Shown piece after piece: positions 51,491 to 61,480 of a DNA stretch of 64,000 nt (position 1 is its first letter; each line of letters opens with the position of its first letter). Origin of the DNA: Arthrobacter sp. ISL-95 (GTDB taxonomy: Bacteria > Actinomycetota > Actinomycetes > Actinomycetales > Micrococcaceae). A program made the position numbers and the translations under genes. The notes under the pieces are model-generated. The model searched no databases, was not told the DNA's origin, and saw only the letters and a list, made by a program, of their open reading frames with translations. The stretch is from the NCBI RefSeq assembly GCF_018613695.1, contig NZ_JAGGPR010000005.1, positions 1 to 64,000 of the forward strand. Direction: 5' to 3'.

Positions 51491-52324
51491 ATGAGCAACG
51501 ACGTCGAACCTGAAGTGAATGACCGCCAAATTCCCGTGGCGCTGTCCAGCGCGTCCGTATACCCCCTGAGCGTCCATGACGCTTTCGCTGTGGCGCAGGA
51601 CCTGGGTTACGAGGGCGTTGAGGTGATGGTCACCAACAACGCGGTGAGCCAGAACCCCGATGCCCTGATCCAGCTGAGCCACAGGTACCACCAGGAGATC
51701 GTCTCCATCCACGCGCCCACCTTGCTGTTGACCCAGCAGGTGTGGGGAACCGCGTGGAACAAGATCGAGAAGTCCTGCCAAATGGCCGCGGATGTCGGAT
51801 GTGACACGGTGGTGGTTCACCCGCCATTCCGCTGGCAGTCCAACTACGCCGAGAATTTCGTAGAAGGCGTCCGGGAGATCGCCGCGAGGTATCGGGTGCG
51901 GATCGCCGTGGAGAACATGTACCCGTGGCGGGTCCGTGGGCGTGAGGCAGTGGCCTACCTGCCGCACTGGGACCCGTTGGGCCAGGATTACGACGACGTC
52001 ACCTGGGACTTCTCGCACGCCGCCACGGCCGGGGCCAACAGTCTGGAAGCCATCAAAGCGCTCGGGAGCAAACTCCGGCATGTTCACCTCACCGATGGTT
52101 CGGGTTCGGGCAAGGACGAGCACCTGGTGCCGGGCACCGGAACCCAACAGTGTGCCGATGCCCTGCAGCACTTGGCCGCCACCGGTTTTGACGGCGTAGT
52201 AGTGGCCGAGATTTCAACCCGCAAGGCCAAAGTTGCGGGGGAGCGGGAGGAGATGCTGGCTGAAACCCTGCGTTTTGCCCGGCAGCACCTCAGCGTCCCG
52301 TCGCTGCGCTCTGTGGACAACTAG
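51491..52324 (+). CDS. Sugar phosphate isomerase/epimerase family (AP endonuclease 2 fold)
   Basis: This 277-residue TIM-barrel protein has the PF01261 pattern: LGYEGVEVMVTNNAVSQNPD, VVVHPPFRWQ, RIAVENMYPW, VTWDFSHAATAG and LRHVHLTDGSGSGKDEHLVPG, with acidic/histidine metal ligands at strand ends. It likely isomerises or epimerises a sugar or inositol-like compound with a divalent metal; the substrate is unknown. It overlaps the ppx operon by a one-base gap. Two strong hairpins follow it. Confidence 0.82.
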   Translation: MSNDVEPEVNDRQIPVALSSASVYPLSVHDAFAVAQDLGYEGVEVMVTNNAVSQNPDALIQLSHRYHQEIVSIHAPTLLLTQQVWGTAWNKIEKSCQMAADVGCDTVVVHPPFRWQSNYAENFVEGVREIAARYRVRIAVENMYPWRVRGREAVAYLPHWDPLGQDYDDVTWDFSHAATAGANSLEAIKALGSKLRHVHLTDGSGSGKDEHLVPGTGTQQCADALQHLAATGFDGVVVAEISTRKAKVAGEREEMLAETLRFARQHLSVPSLRSVDN

Positions 52325-52365
52325 CCAGCGTAGAGAACCACCTAACTTCCAACCTCGAAAGTCCT

Positions 52366-52416
52366 GCGCTTGTTCGTTCGGCCCGCCCTACAAAGGTGGG
52401 CTGGGCCAACAAGCGC
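52366..52416. terminator. Nested hairpin after the isomerase gene
   Basis: Three perfect blocks stack: GCGCTTGTT/AACAAGCGC, GGCCC/GGGCC and GCCC/GGGC, with a five-base bulge on one side. No T-run follows. Confidence 0.5.
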
Positions 52417-52450
52417 GGGACCAGGGCGGTACGCCGCGTTTAAAAGCGAA

Positions 52451-52503
52451 AGCACCGGCGGCCGAATCGGGAAATGGGGAAAACCCGCCCGGCCACCGGT
52501 GCT
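52451..52503. terminator. Second GC-rich hairpin after the isomerase gene
   Basis: AGCACCGG pairs with CCGGTGCT and GGCCG with CGGCC, a 14-position stem with one mismatch and a 25-base loop. No T-run. Confidence 0.45.
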
Positions 52504-52664
52504 GCTGGCGGACATCCCCATGCCCGCCTTCATCACTCGCACCCTCAATGAGGTAACTACTAAGTTACGGACCAAGAATGAGTGCTGCCTGCATTAACCT
52601 TGGGAGCAAGCTGTGAATCCGGAATCCGTTAGACCCGTCCACGGCCAACTGCAATGATGGAGCC

Positions 52665-53495
52665 ATGAGCAACCGAATCGCATTCCTTGGCTGTGGGTCC
52701 ATGAACGAGGCAATCTTGGGAGGCCTTGTTGCCGCCGGGACGAACCCTTCGGACATCGTCGCTACCGTCCGCCGTGCAGAACGGGCTGATGAATTGGCCC
52801 AGCGCCATGGAGTCATGGCCATTGCAGGCGAGGAAGAGCCGGACAACAACAAGTTGGCCACAAAGGGCTCCAGCATGGTCATCCTGGGCGTCAAGCCGGT
52901 AGGCATTCTGGACCTGGCCCGGGAGATCAGCCCCGCACTGGCGAAGGACACTATTGTTGTCAGCGTCGCGGCGGCAGTCTCTATCGCCCAGCTCGAAGCG
53001 GCGCTGCCGGACGGGCAGCCGGTGATCCGCACCATGCCCAACACACCTGCACGGCTGGGCCGCGGCGTCATCTCAGTCTCCCCGGGTACCCATTGCACGC
53101 CTGAACAGCTCGAAAAGGCCAAGAAAGCATTGGCCGGAGCCGGCACTGTGGTGGAGATTCCTGAAGACCAGGTTGATGCGCTCTCCGCTATCAGCGGTTC
53201 CGGCCCGGCCTACGCGTTCTACCTGGCCGAGGCCATGGCTGCGGCCGGCGTCGAGCTTGGCCTGGACCAGGAGCTGTCCGTGATGCTTGCCCGTGAAACT
53301 GTTGCGGGCGCCGGTTTCATGCTGGCCGAACCGGGTGCGGACCCCTCCGCCCTGCGCATTGCCGTCACCAGCCCCAACGGCACCACCGAGCGGGCCATCA
53401 TGGCCTTCGACGACGGCGGCATCCCCAAGATCATTGCGGACGGCGCGCGCGCGGCAGCAGCCCGTGCGGCAGAAATCACCAAACAGCTCGGCTGA
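52665..53495 (+). CDS. proC: Pyrroline-5-carboxylate reductase
   Basis: This 276-residue enzyme completes proline synthesis with NAD(P)H. It has the Rossmann motif IAFLGCGSMNEAILGGLV, VILGVKPVGILDL, RTMPNTPARLGRGVI and the C-terminal dimer-domain signature LSAISGSGPAYAFYLAEAM with LARETVAGAGFML and VTSPNGTTERAI. ATG 52665 has GGAG two to three bases upstream. It converges with ktrA, whose stop is seven bases away, so the two transcripts overlap at their ends. Confidence 0.95.
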   Translation: MSNRIAFLGCGSMNEAILGGLVAAGTNPSDIVATVRRAERADELAQRHGVMAIAGEEEPDNNKLATKGSSMVILGVKPVGILDLAREISPALAKDTIVVSVAAAVSIAQLEAALPDGQPVIRTMPNTPARLGRGVISVSPGTHCTPEQLEKAKKALAGAGTVVEIPEDQVDALSAISGSGPAYAFYLAEAMAAAGVELGLDQELSVMLARETVAGAGFMLAEPGADPSALRIAVTSPNGTTERAIMAFDDGGIPKIIADGARAAAARAAEITKQLG

Positions 53496-53501
53496 CCGGA
53501 G

Positions 53502-54188
53502 CTACGGCCGAGCCGCGAAGCGCTCCAACAAGTCCACGTGTCCGGACACGATCAACATGTCGTGGCCGGACACTTTGGTTTCCGGCCTGGCGTAGGTGAA
53601 GTCCTCGCCCGGGGTCTTCACACCTACGATTGTCACGCCATACTTTGAGCGGACCTTCGATTCCTCCAAGGTGAAGCCCACCGTTTCCTTGGGCGGGTAC
53701 ATCTTGACGATCGCGTAGTCGTCGTCAAACTCGATGAAGTCCAGCATTCGCCCGGACACCAGGTGGGCTGCGCGGACACCGGCGTCGGCTTCCGGGTAGA
53801 TCACGTGGTTGGCGCCGATCCGGGTGAGGATCTTGCCGTGCGAGGGCGTGATGGCCTTGACCCAGAGGTGTTGGATACCCAGGTCCACCAGGTTCACGGT
53901 GATGAGTACCGAGGATTCAATGGACGTACCAACACCCACCACCGCTGAGCTGAATTCCTGGGCACCTAGCTGGCGCAGCGCATCAATATTGGTGGCATCG
54001 GCTTCCACCACATGCGTGAGCACAGGCGCCCATTTCTGGACGAGGGTGCGGTCGCGCTCAATGGCCAGGACTTCACGGCCCTGCTTGACCAGTTGCTCAG
54101 CGGTGGCGGATCCGAACCGGCCGAGGCCAATGACCAGCACTGGTGAGTTGTGGGCGGGGCGGTTTGCTGCCCCTGTGCTACTAGCCAA
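53502..54188 (-). CDS. ktrA: Ktr/Trk potassium uptake regulatory subunit (RCK domain)
   Basis: This 228-residue cytoplasmic gating ring protein has an RCK_N Rossmann domain (VLVIGLGRFGSATAEQL, then AIERD for nucleotide binding) and an RCK_C domain (FTLEESKVRSKYGVTIVGVK). It binds ATP/ADP or NAD(H) and gates the KtrB channel. Its start ATG 54188 overlaps the end of the channel gene by eight bases, so translation is coupled, and the order (channel first, regulator second on the minus strand) is usual. Confidence 0.9.
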   Translation of the reverse strand: MASSTGAANRPAHNSPVLVIGLGRFGSATAEQLVKQGREVLAIERDRTLVQKWAPVLTHVVEADATNIDALRQLGAQEFSSAVVGVGTSIESSVLITVNLVDLGIQHLWVKAITPSHGKILTRIGANHVIYPEADAGVRAAHLVSGRMLDFIEFDDDYAIVKMYPPKETVGFTLEESKVRSKYGVTIVGVKTPGEDFTYARPETKVSGHDMLIVSGHVDLLERFAARP

Positions 54189-55614
54189 TGATTGGCCTCT
54201 CTTCCGGGTAGTGGTAAAGCTGGCTGCGTTGGCGCAGTGCCAACCCGGCCGCCAGGGTTACGGTGCCCACGCGGCCGGCGAACATCAGCGCGGTCAGGAC
54301 ATAAACGCCCGACGGCGGCAGCTCGGCACTGAGGTTGGTGCTCAGTCCCACGGTGGCGAAGGCGGAAATCGATTCGAAGAGCACCCGGTCCAGTGAGGCG
54401 CCGCTGATGGAGAGCAGCAGGAATGCCGCCACTGACACCAAGGTGGCTCCGGCCACGATCACGGAGATGGCCACGCGCATGGTGCCTTGGGGAATGGTGC
54501 GTCCGTAGACCTTCACGTCGGCGTCGCCGCGTGCTTCGGCCATGATGGCCAGGAACATGACCGCGATGGTTGTTACTTTGATGCCGCCGGCCGTGGACGC
54601 GGAGCCGCCACCGGCAAACATGAGGGCATCGGTGAGGAGCATGGTGGTGGATTCCATGTGGTTTTGATCCACCAGGTTAAAGCCGCCGGAACGGGTCATG
54701 ACGGAGGCGAACAAGGAATGGATAACTTTATCGCCCATGTCCATGTGGGCGATGGTCCGCACGTTGTCCCACTCCATCAACGCCCACAGGACCGTGCCTG
54801 CCGCGAGCAGGATGAAGGAGACCTGGATGGTGAGCTTGGTGTGGAGGTTCCACTTTTTCCAGTTGAGCCCGTTTTGCTGCAGCACCATCACCACGGGGAA
54901 GCCCAGGCTGCCGAGGAAGACGCCCAACATGAGCGGAATGAGGATCCAGAGATCGGTCTCGTACGGGACGATGCCATCCGAATGCGGCGTGAATCCAGCG
55001 TTGTTGAACGCGGAAATCGAATAAAAGACGCCGTGCCACACGGATTGCCAGAAGCTCTCGCCCAGCACCATGAAGCGGGGAATCAGCACTACGGCCAGGG
55101 CGGCCTCGATCACCACCGAGGTCACGATGACGATCCGGAGCAGGGTACCTACCTCGCCAAGCCTGCCGGCGTTGTTCATGGCTTCCTGGGCGATGAGTTT
55201 GCCGCGCACACCCAGCCGTTTGCTGACCATGAGGGCCAGCAGGGAGGCCAAGGTCAGCGTGCCGAGGCCACCAACGAAGATGCCTACCAAGATGACCAGC
55301 TGGCCGAAGAAGGTCCAGTGCGTGGCGGTTGAAACCACTGTCAGTCCAGTGACGCAGACGGCGGAGACTGCCGTGAACATCGCCTGATACAAGGGAGTCA
55401 CCGTGCCTGCCGTGGAAGCGGCGGGCAAGGACAGCAACCCGGTGAAAACCAGGATCACCACGGCAAAAACGGTCAACGCCAAACGCGCCGGTGATGTGTT
55501 GGCAATGTTGTCGACGAAGTCGCGCACGCGCGTGAAGATCCAGAGACCTTCCCGCTCCTGCTGGTTGGGTTGCCAGTTGGTCGGGCTCGTGGACCGCGAC
55601 TGGCTTTGAGACAT
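54181..55614 (-). CDS. ktrB: Ktr/Trk potassium channel subunit
   Basis: This 477-residue membrane protein has four M1-P-M2 repeats. The four selectivity filters can be seen as SAVCVTGLTVVST, SAFNNAGFTPHS, MTRSGGFNLVD and FATVGLSTNLS, each with the central glycine of Trk/Ktr/HKT proteins. It takes up K+ (with Na+ dependence in KtrB). ATG 55614 has GAGGAAG seven bases upstream; the frame upstream of it is not supported. The regulator gene follows with an eight-base overlap. Confidence 0.92.
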   Translation of the reverse strand: MSQSQSRSTSPTNWQPNQQEREGLWIFTRVRDFVDNIANTSPARLALTVFAVVILVFTGLLSLPAASTAGTVTPLYQAMFTAVSAVCVTGLTVVSTATHWTFFGQLVILVGIFVGGLGTLTLASLLALMVSKRLGVRGKLIAQEAMNNAGRLGEVGTLLRIVIVTSVVIEAALAVVLIPRFMVLGESFWQSVWHGVFYSISAFNNAGFTPHSDGIVPYETDLWILIPLMLGVFLGSLGFPVVMVLQQNGLNWKKWNLHTKLTIQVSFILLAAGTVLWALMEWDNVRTIAHMDMGDKVIHSLFASVMTRSGGFNLVDQNHMESTTMLLTDALMFAGGGSASTAGGIKVTTIAVMFLAIMAEARGDADVKVYGRTIPQGTMRVAISVIVAGATLVSVAAFLLLSISGASLDRVLFESISAFATVGLSTNLSAELPPSGVYVLTALMFAGRVGTVTLAAGLALRQRSQLYHYPEERPIIG

Positions 55615-55703
55615 GGCGCTCTTCCTCGGTTGAACAAGCTTTCCTGAGTAGTAAACCACTATTCCCGCGGCGTAACCGGGCGGAAGGGTACTCGGGGCTC
55701 AGG

Positions 55704-55709
55704 TAGCCT
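55704..55709 (+). promoter_or_regulatory. -10 box for acuC
   Basis: TAGCCT is followed by seven bases and ATG 55717, with no ribosome site: a leaderless layout. Confidence 0.45.
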
Positions 55710-55716
55710 GTTCTGG

Positions 55717-56943
55717 ATGAACTCACGGCTTGGAACAACAGCTTCCAGCATTACGCGGTCCGCACTGCCAACGACGGTGGTGTGGGATCCAGCCATGACT
55801 GCTTACAACTTTGGTCCGGGTCATCCCATGGCGCCGCAGCGGCTTGAGCTGACAGCGCGGCTGGCCGAATCCCTGGGCCTCTTCAACCACAACCATGTTG
55901 CCGTCCAGGCACCCACGGTAGCCACCGACGTCGAACTTTTTTCCGTGCATAGCCGCGAATATGTGGAGGCCGTGCGCCGGGTCAGTGCTGACCCCTCGGC
56001 TCCGGAGGAGGACCGCGGCCTGGGAACCGAGGACGATCCCGCGTTCGCCGGCATGCACGAGGCAAGTGCCCGCCTGGCCGGCGGTTCGCTGGTGGCGGCT
56101 GAGACCATCCTGAGCGGTCAGGCCGTCCGAGCTGTGAACTTCAGCGGCGGAATGCATCACGCCGCGCGCGAGCGGGCCAGCGGCTTTTGTGTTTACAACG
56201 ACGTCGCCCTGGCCATCCAGCGTCTGCTCGACGGCGGCGTGCAACGGGTGGTGAGCATCGACGTCGACGCGCACCACGGCGACGGTACGCAGAGCATTTT
56301 CTGGAACGACCCCCGTGTCATGACCATCAGCCTGCACGAATCGGGCCTCACCCTTTTTCCCGGGACCGGCTTTGCCAATGAAACCGGCGGCCCGAATTCC
56401 CTTGGAACTGCGGTCAACGTCGCGCTCCCTGCGTACACGGGGGATGCGGCCTGGTTGCGGGCTTTCCATGCGGTGGTGCCTCAGCTTGTTGGGGCGTTCC
56501 AACCAGAAGTAATTGTTAGTCAACACGGGTGCGACTCCCACCGTGACGACCCCCTGACGCACCTGAACCTCAGCGTTGACGGGCAGCGTGAGGCGGCCTC
56601 CGCCGTCGCCGGCCTTGCCGCCCGCTACTGCGACAACCGTTGGATCGCTACCGGCGGGGGCGGCTATGACGTCACCGGTGTTGTTCCCAGGGCCTGGAGC
56701 CATCTGATCGGGATGGTGACCCAGCGCCCGGTGCCGCTGCGCACCCCGGTGCCGGAAGCGTGGCGGACGTATGTGAGGGAAACGTACGGAGTGGGGGCAC
56801 CGGAGTCGATGGGCGATGACGTGGACGTCTGGTGGCGCTCCTGGGAGGTGGGTTACGATCCCGCGGACGAGGTTGACCGGACCGTCATTGCCACGCGCAA
56901 AGAGATCTTCCCCCTCTACGGCCTGGATCCTTGGTTCGACTGA
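55717..56943 (+). CDS. acuC: AcuC-type acetoin utilisation protein / class I histone-deacetylase fold
   Basis: This 408-residue zinc hydrolase removes acetyl groups from lysine. It has FSGGMHHAARERASGFCVYN (active-site His pair), VSIDVDAHHGDGTQ with zinc ligands, and SQHGCDSHRDDPLTHLNL, with the conserved Asp-x-His pattern, then TGGGGYD. In Bacillus AcuC reactivates acetyl-CoA synthetase by deacetylating its C-terminal lysine, so the acs product at 26152 is the likely partner. The last three codons and stop are repeated 20 bases further on. Start ATG 55717 lies behind TAGCCT. Confidence 0.9.
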   Translation: MNSRLGTTASSITRSALPTTVVWDPAMTAYNFGPGHPMAPQRLELTARLAESLGLFNHNHVAVQAPTVATDVELFSVHSREYVEAVRRVSADPSAPEEDRGLGTEDDPAFAGMHEASARLAGGSLVAAETILSGQAVRAVNFSGGMHHAARERASGFCVYNDVALAIQRLLDGGVQRVVSIDVDAHHGDGTQSIFWNDPRVMTISLHESGLTLFPGTGFANETGGPNSLGTAVNVALPAYTGDAAWLRAFHAVVPQLVGAFQPEVIVSQHGCDSHRDDPLTHLNLSVDGQREAASAVAGLAARYCDNRWIATGGGGYDVTGVVPRAWSHLIGMVTQRPVPLRTPVPEAWRTYVRETYGVGAPESMGDDVDVWWRSWEVGYDPADEVDRTVIATRKEIFPLYGLDPWFD

Positions 56944-56979
56944 GCGTTCCTTGGTTCGACTGACCGTTCCGTGATTCGG
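56928..56979. repeat. 20 bp tandem repeat over the acuC stop codon
   Basis: TCCTTGGTTCGACTGA occurs at 56928-56943 and 56948-56963, and a degenerate third unit (CCGTGATTCGGCT) follows. The duplicated segment includes the TGA stop. The period of 20 is not a multiple of three. Confidence 0.75.
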
Positions 56980-57052
56980 CTAGGCGTCAGCTGATGGGCC
57001 TGGTGTGTCAGTAGCGCCACGAAACAGGGATGCCAATTGGCGTATATGTCGC

Positions 57053-57058
57053 TAGGGT
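57053..57058 (+). promoter_or_regulatory. -10 box for the small HTH regulator
   Basis: TAGGGT is followed by seven bases and ATG 57066; the intervening GGGAGG could instead serve as a ribosome site. Confidence 0.35.
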
Positions 57059-57065
57059 GGGAGGC

Positions 57066-57671
57066 ATGGTGACTGACGACGTATTTGCCGTCATAGCTGA
57101 GGCAACCAGGCGCGACATCCTGGTCTCCCTCCGCTCTGGGGATAAAGCTGTAGGCGAATTGGTGGAAGAACTGGCTGCGAGCCAGCCCACTATCTCCAAG
57201 CACTTGAAGGTGCTCCGTGAGGCGGATCTCGTCAGCATGCGCGCTCAGGGACAGAAGCGCTTCTATGCCCTGAATGCCAAGCCACTGGCCGGCGTAGCCA
57301 GCTGGCTGGAAACGTTCGACGTCGGCACCCCGGCGCCCGCCGTCGTCGCACCTTCCGAAGTACCAGCCGCCGGTGCAGTACCCGCCGATGCTGTACCCGG
57401 CAAAGCAGTACCCGCCGCAGAGGCACCTGCCGCTGAGCCCGCCGTCGCCGCTGCTCCCGTTCCGGAGGTCCCGGCCACTCGTGCGGACGCCGTAGGCCAG
57501 GCTGTGAAGGTCCACGCGAGCGGAACCCCGGTCTCCTTGGATCCCTCCTCGGACGATACTGTGCCCCAGCAGATCGGCCGCACGGTTGGCCGTGCTGCCA
57601 CTAAGGCCGCTGATCTTCTGGCGAATCTCCCCAACCTGCCCAACCTCCCCAAGTTCGGCCGTAAGCGATAG
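57066..57671 (+). CDS. ArsR/SmtB-like winged-helix protein with Ala/Pro-rich tail
   Basis: This 201-residue protein has an N-terminal ArsR-type winged helix (residues 4-85: VFAVIAEATRRDILVSLRSG, ELVEELAASQPTISKHLKVL, READLVSMRAQGQKRFYALN) with no metal-binding cysteines. A low-complexity Ala/Pro linker of about 60 residues follows, then a polar end LLANLPNLPNLPKFGRKR. It may repress its own gene or neighbours. It lies upstream of gdhA in the same direction, separated by 207 bases with a Crp site. Confidence 0.78.
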   Translation: MVTDDVFAVIAEATRRDILVSLRSGDKAVGELVEELAASQPTISKHLKVLREADLVSMRAQGQKRFYALNAKPLAGVASWLETFDVGTPAPAVVAPSEVPAAGAVPADAVPGKAVPAAEAPAAEPAVAAAPVPEVPATRADAVGQAVKVHASGTPVSLDPSSDDTVPQQIGRTVGRAATKAADLLANLPNLPNLPKFGRKR

Positions 57672-59216
<1,545 letters not shown>

Positions 59217-59225
59217 CCCCTCCTC

Positions 59226-59292
59226 ACCCAACTACGTCGCAGATCAAGCCGTTTGAGCGTCCGGAACGGCTTGATCTGCTACTTACATGGGT
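59226..59292. repeat. Palindromic repeat family A, copy 3 (exchanged core)
   Basis: A 67 bp element keeps the ACCCAACTA and ACTTACATGGGT ends of the family, but its perfect 14 bp core stem (59240-59253 with 59265-59278) is unrelated to copies 1 and 2. Its last base forms the stop codon of lldD on the minus strand. Confidence 0.8.
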
Positions 59293-60623
59293 CAGCGCTG
59301 GAGCAGCCGCACGTGGTCCGGGTTCAGATCCGCCACCTTGCTGACGCCCAGCAGTGCCATGGTACGGGTCATGTCTTTCTCCAGGATCTGGATGGTGCGG
59401 TCCACGCCTTCGCGCCCACCGGCCATGAGGCCGTAGAGGTAGGCGCGGCCGATCAGAGCGAAGTCTGCGCCCAAGGCAAGTGCGGCCACGATGTCCGCGC
59501 CGCTCATGATGCCCGTGTCCAGCATGACCGCTGCCTTGCTGTTGTCCGCCTGCAAGGCCGAGGTGACCTCGGGCAGCAGGTGGAACGGGATGGGTGCGCG
59601 GTCCAGCTGGCGGCCGCCGTGGTTGGACAGGATGATGCCATCGGCGCCGTGGTCCACTACCTTGCGGGCGTCTTCCACGGTCTGGATGCCCTTGACCACC
59701 AGCTTGCCCTTCCAGGTTTCGCGGAGCCAGTCCAGGTCCTCGTAGGTCAGGGTGGGGTCGAACATTGAGTTGATGAGATCTGCCACGGTACCGGTGTAGC
59801 GCGAGAGTGAGGCGAACGTCAGGGGCTCGTGGGTGAGGAAGTTGAACCACCAGGCCGGACGGTATGAGGCGTCCAGGACGGTCTTGATGGTCAGTGCCGG
59901 CGGGATGGTCATGCCGTTACGGACATCCCGGAGGCGGGCGCCGGCTACTGCCGTGTCCACGGTGACCATCAGGGTGTCGTTGCCGGCCTTGGCGGCCCGT
60001 TCGATCAGTTCGAGGGAGCGGGCGCGGTCCGTCCAGAGGTACAGCTGGAACCAGTTGCGGCCGTTCGGAGCGGCGGTGGCCACGTCTTCGATCGACGCAG
60101 TGCCCATGGTGGAGAGGGTGTAGGGAATGCCTGCGGCTTCAGCGGCCTGCGAACCGGCGTATTCGCCCTCGGACTGCATCATGCGTGTGAAACCCGTGGG
60201 TGCAATACCGAACGGGAGGCGTGATTCCTTGCCCAGAATGTCCGTGCGGAGATCGATCGCGGAGACGTCGCGCAGGATGCCCGGGCGGAACTCGATGTCC
60301 TGGAACGCCTGGCGCGCGCGGCGCAGCGTGATCTCCTCTTCGGCAGCGCCGTCCGTGTAGTCGAAGGGTGCCTGCGGGGTGCGGCGCTTGGCCATGTCCC
60401 GCAGTTCCCAGATGGTGCTGGCGCGCTTGAGTCGTGCAGTTTTGCTGAATTCCGGCTTTTTGAACTGCATGAGCGGGGCCAGGTCCGAAACCTTGGGAAC
60501 GCGGCGCTTCAGTGCCGGCGGAAGCACGACGGCGGGCGTCGGCTGCTGCGGGCGGGATACGTTCTGATCGCTGCCGGCATTGGCGGGCTCGGCGGTGATC
60601 TTGGGATCGAGGGTGTCGGTCAT
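59292..60623 (-). CDS. lldD: FMN-dependent L-lactate dehydrogenase / alpha-hydroxy-acid oxidase
   Basis: This 443-residue flavoenzyme oxidises L-lactate (or a related 2-hydroxyacid) to pyruvate at the membrane. It has [43 protein letters not shown], the catalytic histidine in [16 protein letters not shown] and [20 protein letters not shown] 60-residue N-terminal extension rich in Pro/Ala is not part of the fold. ATG 60623 has GGGAG eight bases upstream. It is divergent from a FadR-type regulator, with three operators between them. The stop codon overlaps repeat family A. Confidence 0.93.
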   Translation of the reverse strand: MTDTLDPKITAEPANAGSDQNVSRPQQPTPAVVLPPALKRRVPKVSDLAPLMQFKKPEFSKTARLKRASTIWELRDMAKRRTPQAPFDYTDGAAEEEITLRRARQAFQDIEFRPGILRDVSAIDLRTDILGKESRLPFGIAPTGFTRMMQSEGEYAGSQAAEAAGIPYTLSTMGTASIEDVATAAPNGRNWFQLYLWTDRARSLELIERAAKAGNDTLMVTVDTAVAGARLRDVRNGMTIPPALTIKTVLDASYRPAWWFNFLTHEPLTFASLSRYTGTVADLINSMFDPTLTYEDLDWLRETWKGKLVVKGIQTVEDARKVVDHGADGIILSNHGGRQLDRAPIPFHLLPEVTSALQADNSKAAVMLDTGIMSGADIVAALALGADFALIGRAYLYGLMAGGREGVDRTIQILEKDMTRTMALLGVSKVADLNPDHVRLLQR

Positions 60624-60643
60624 GCGGTTCTCCCTTGAATTCT

Positions 60644-60697
60644 GTGGTCCTGCCACTGTGGTCTAACCACACTGTAATCCATGTGGTTGGACCACAT
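60644..60697. promoter_or_regulatory. Three FadR/LldR-type operators between lldD and its regulator
   Basis: Palindromes with the GntR/FadR core TGGT-N3-ACCA lie at 60657-60671 (TGTGGTCTAACCACA) and 60681-60697 (ATGTGGTTGGACCACAT), centres 25 bases apart. A weaker third copy, GTGGTCCTGCCAC, is at 60644-60656. The first two are nearly perfect. They cover the promoter area of both divergent genes. Confidence 0.85.
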
Positions 60698-60701
60698 CAA
60701 C

Positions 60702-60707
60702 TAGTAT
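60702..60707 (+). promoter_or_regulatory. -10 box for leaderless lldR
   Basis: TAGTAT is followed by six bases and ATG 60714. It lies five bases from the second operator, so bound regulator would block its own promoter. Confidence 0.5.
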
Positions 60708-60713
60708 TCCGTT

Positions 60714-61412
60714 ATGCGCACCCACGAGTTGGTCCTGCAATGGATCGAGAAGCAGTTGTCCGACGGAGACCTCGCCTTGGGCGGCCGGCTACCGGGGGAG
60801 CGTGCCATGGCCGAGCAGCTGAAGGTTTCCCGAACCTCCGTGCGGGAGGCTGTCAGGATCCTCGAGGCCATGGGGGTGGTCCGAGCCGGGGTGGGCTCGG
60901 GGAAGGACGCCGGCACAGTGGTGATCGCCGAACCCGGCTCTGCCCTTGGTTCCACCCTTCGTTTGCACGTGGCTACGCGCCATCTGCCCGTGGCGGACAT
61001 CGTTGAGACCCGCGTGCTGCTGGAATCCTGGGCTGCCGAACGCGCTCATGTTGGCGTCCCGGCGTTGGAGGAAGCCGCGGAGCTGCTGGATCAGATGGAT
61101 GCAGCGCCGGACATCGACACCTTCCTGGCCCTCGACGCCCGTTTTCATGTGGCCTTGGCCCAGGCGGCGGGGAACTCGGTGGTGAGTGCCATGATGGCAT
61201 CGCTCCGGGGCGCGATCGAGAACTATGCGGGTGAGCTCACGGGAAATCTCCCCGACTGGGATACAACCTGTGCCAGGCTTCGCGCTGAACATCGTGCCAT
61301 TCTCACCGCTGTGAATAATAACGACGGCGGCAAGGCAGCTGAGCTTGTTGCCGCGCACATTCAGGGCTTCTACAAAGAGGCCGGAGTGGGCTCGGATCAC
61401 TCGCCAAACTAA
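60714..61412 (+). CDS. lldR: GntR/FadR family regulator of lactate metabolism
   Basis: This 232-residue regulator has a GntR winged helix (VLQWIEKQLSDGDLALGGRL, ERAMAEQLKVSRTSVREAVR) and a C-terminal FCD sensing domain with metal ligands in a helical bundle (LDARFHVALAQAAGNSVVSA and LRAEHRAILTAV). The divergent L-lactate dehydrogenase and the operators between them identify it as the local LldR-type repressor, released by lactate in known systems. The gene is leaderless. A perfect 25 bp inverted repeat begins two bases after its end. Confidence 0.88.
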   Translation: MRTHELVLQWIEKQLSDGDLALGGRLPGERAMAEQLKVSRTSVREAVRILEAMGVVRAGVGSGKDAGTVVIAEPGSALGSTLRLHVATRHLPVADIVETRVLLESWAAERAHVGVPALEEAAELLDQMDAAPDIDTFLALDARFHVALAQAAGNSVVSAMMASLRGAIENYAGELTGNLPDWDTTCARLRAEHRAILTAVNNNDGGKAAELVAAHIQGFYKEAGVGSDHSPN

Positions 61413-61413
61413 A

Positions 61414-61478
61414 GCAACGCGGGGTCACTTATGGCCCCCTAAAACCCTCTGAAGGGGCCATAAGTGACCCCGCGTTGC
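61414..61478. repeat. Perfect 25 bp inverted repeat between convergent genes
   Basis: Arms 61414-61438 and 61454-61478 are exact inverted copies around a 15-base loop, ending two bases before the LacI-family stop on the minus strand. No T-run follows. The arms start GCAACGCGGGGTCACTTA. It probably terminates both transcripts. Confidence 0.85.
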
Positions 61479-61480
61479 GC

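Larger units (their letters stand above)
52325..52664. other. 340 bp structured intergenic region
   Basis: The gap before proC has three dyads: a long stem at 52366-52416, another at 52451-52503 and GTAACT-N4-AGTTAC at 52553-52568. I find no convincing protein-coding gene. It could be a double terminator followed by a regulated promoter, or a small RNA gene. Confidence 0.5.

Noticed and set aside
52233..52556. Small protein gene in the gap before proC
   Set aside because: The frame overlaps the isomerase end and two hairpins and shows no ribosome site or recognisable sequence.
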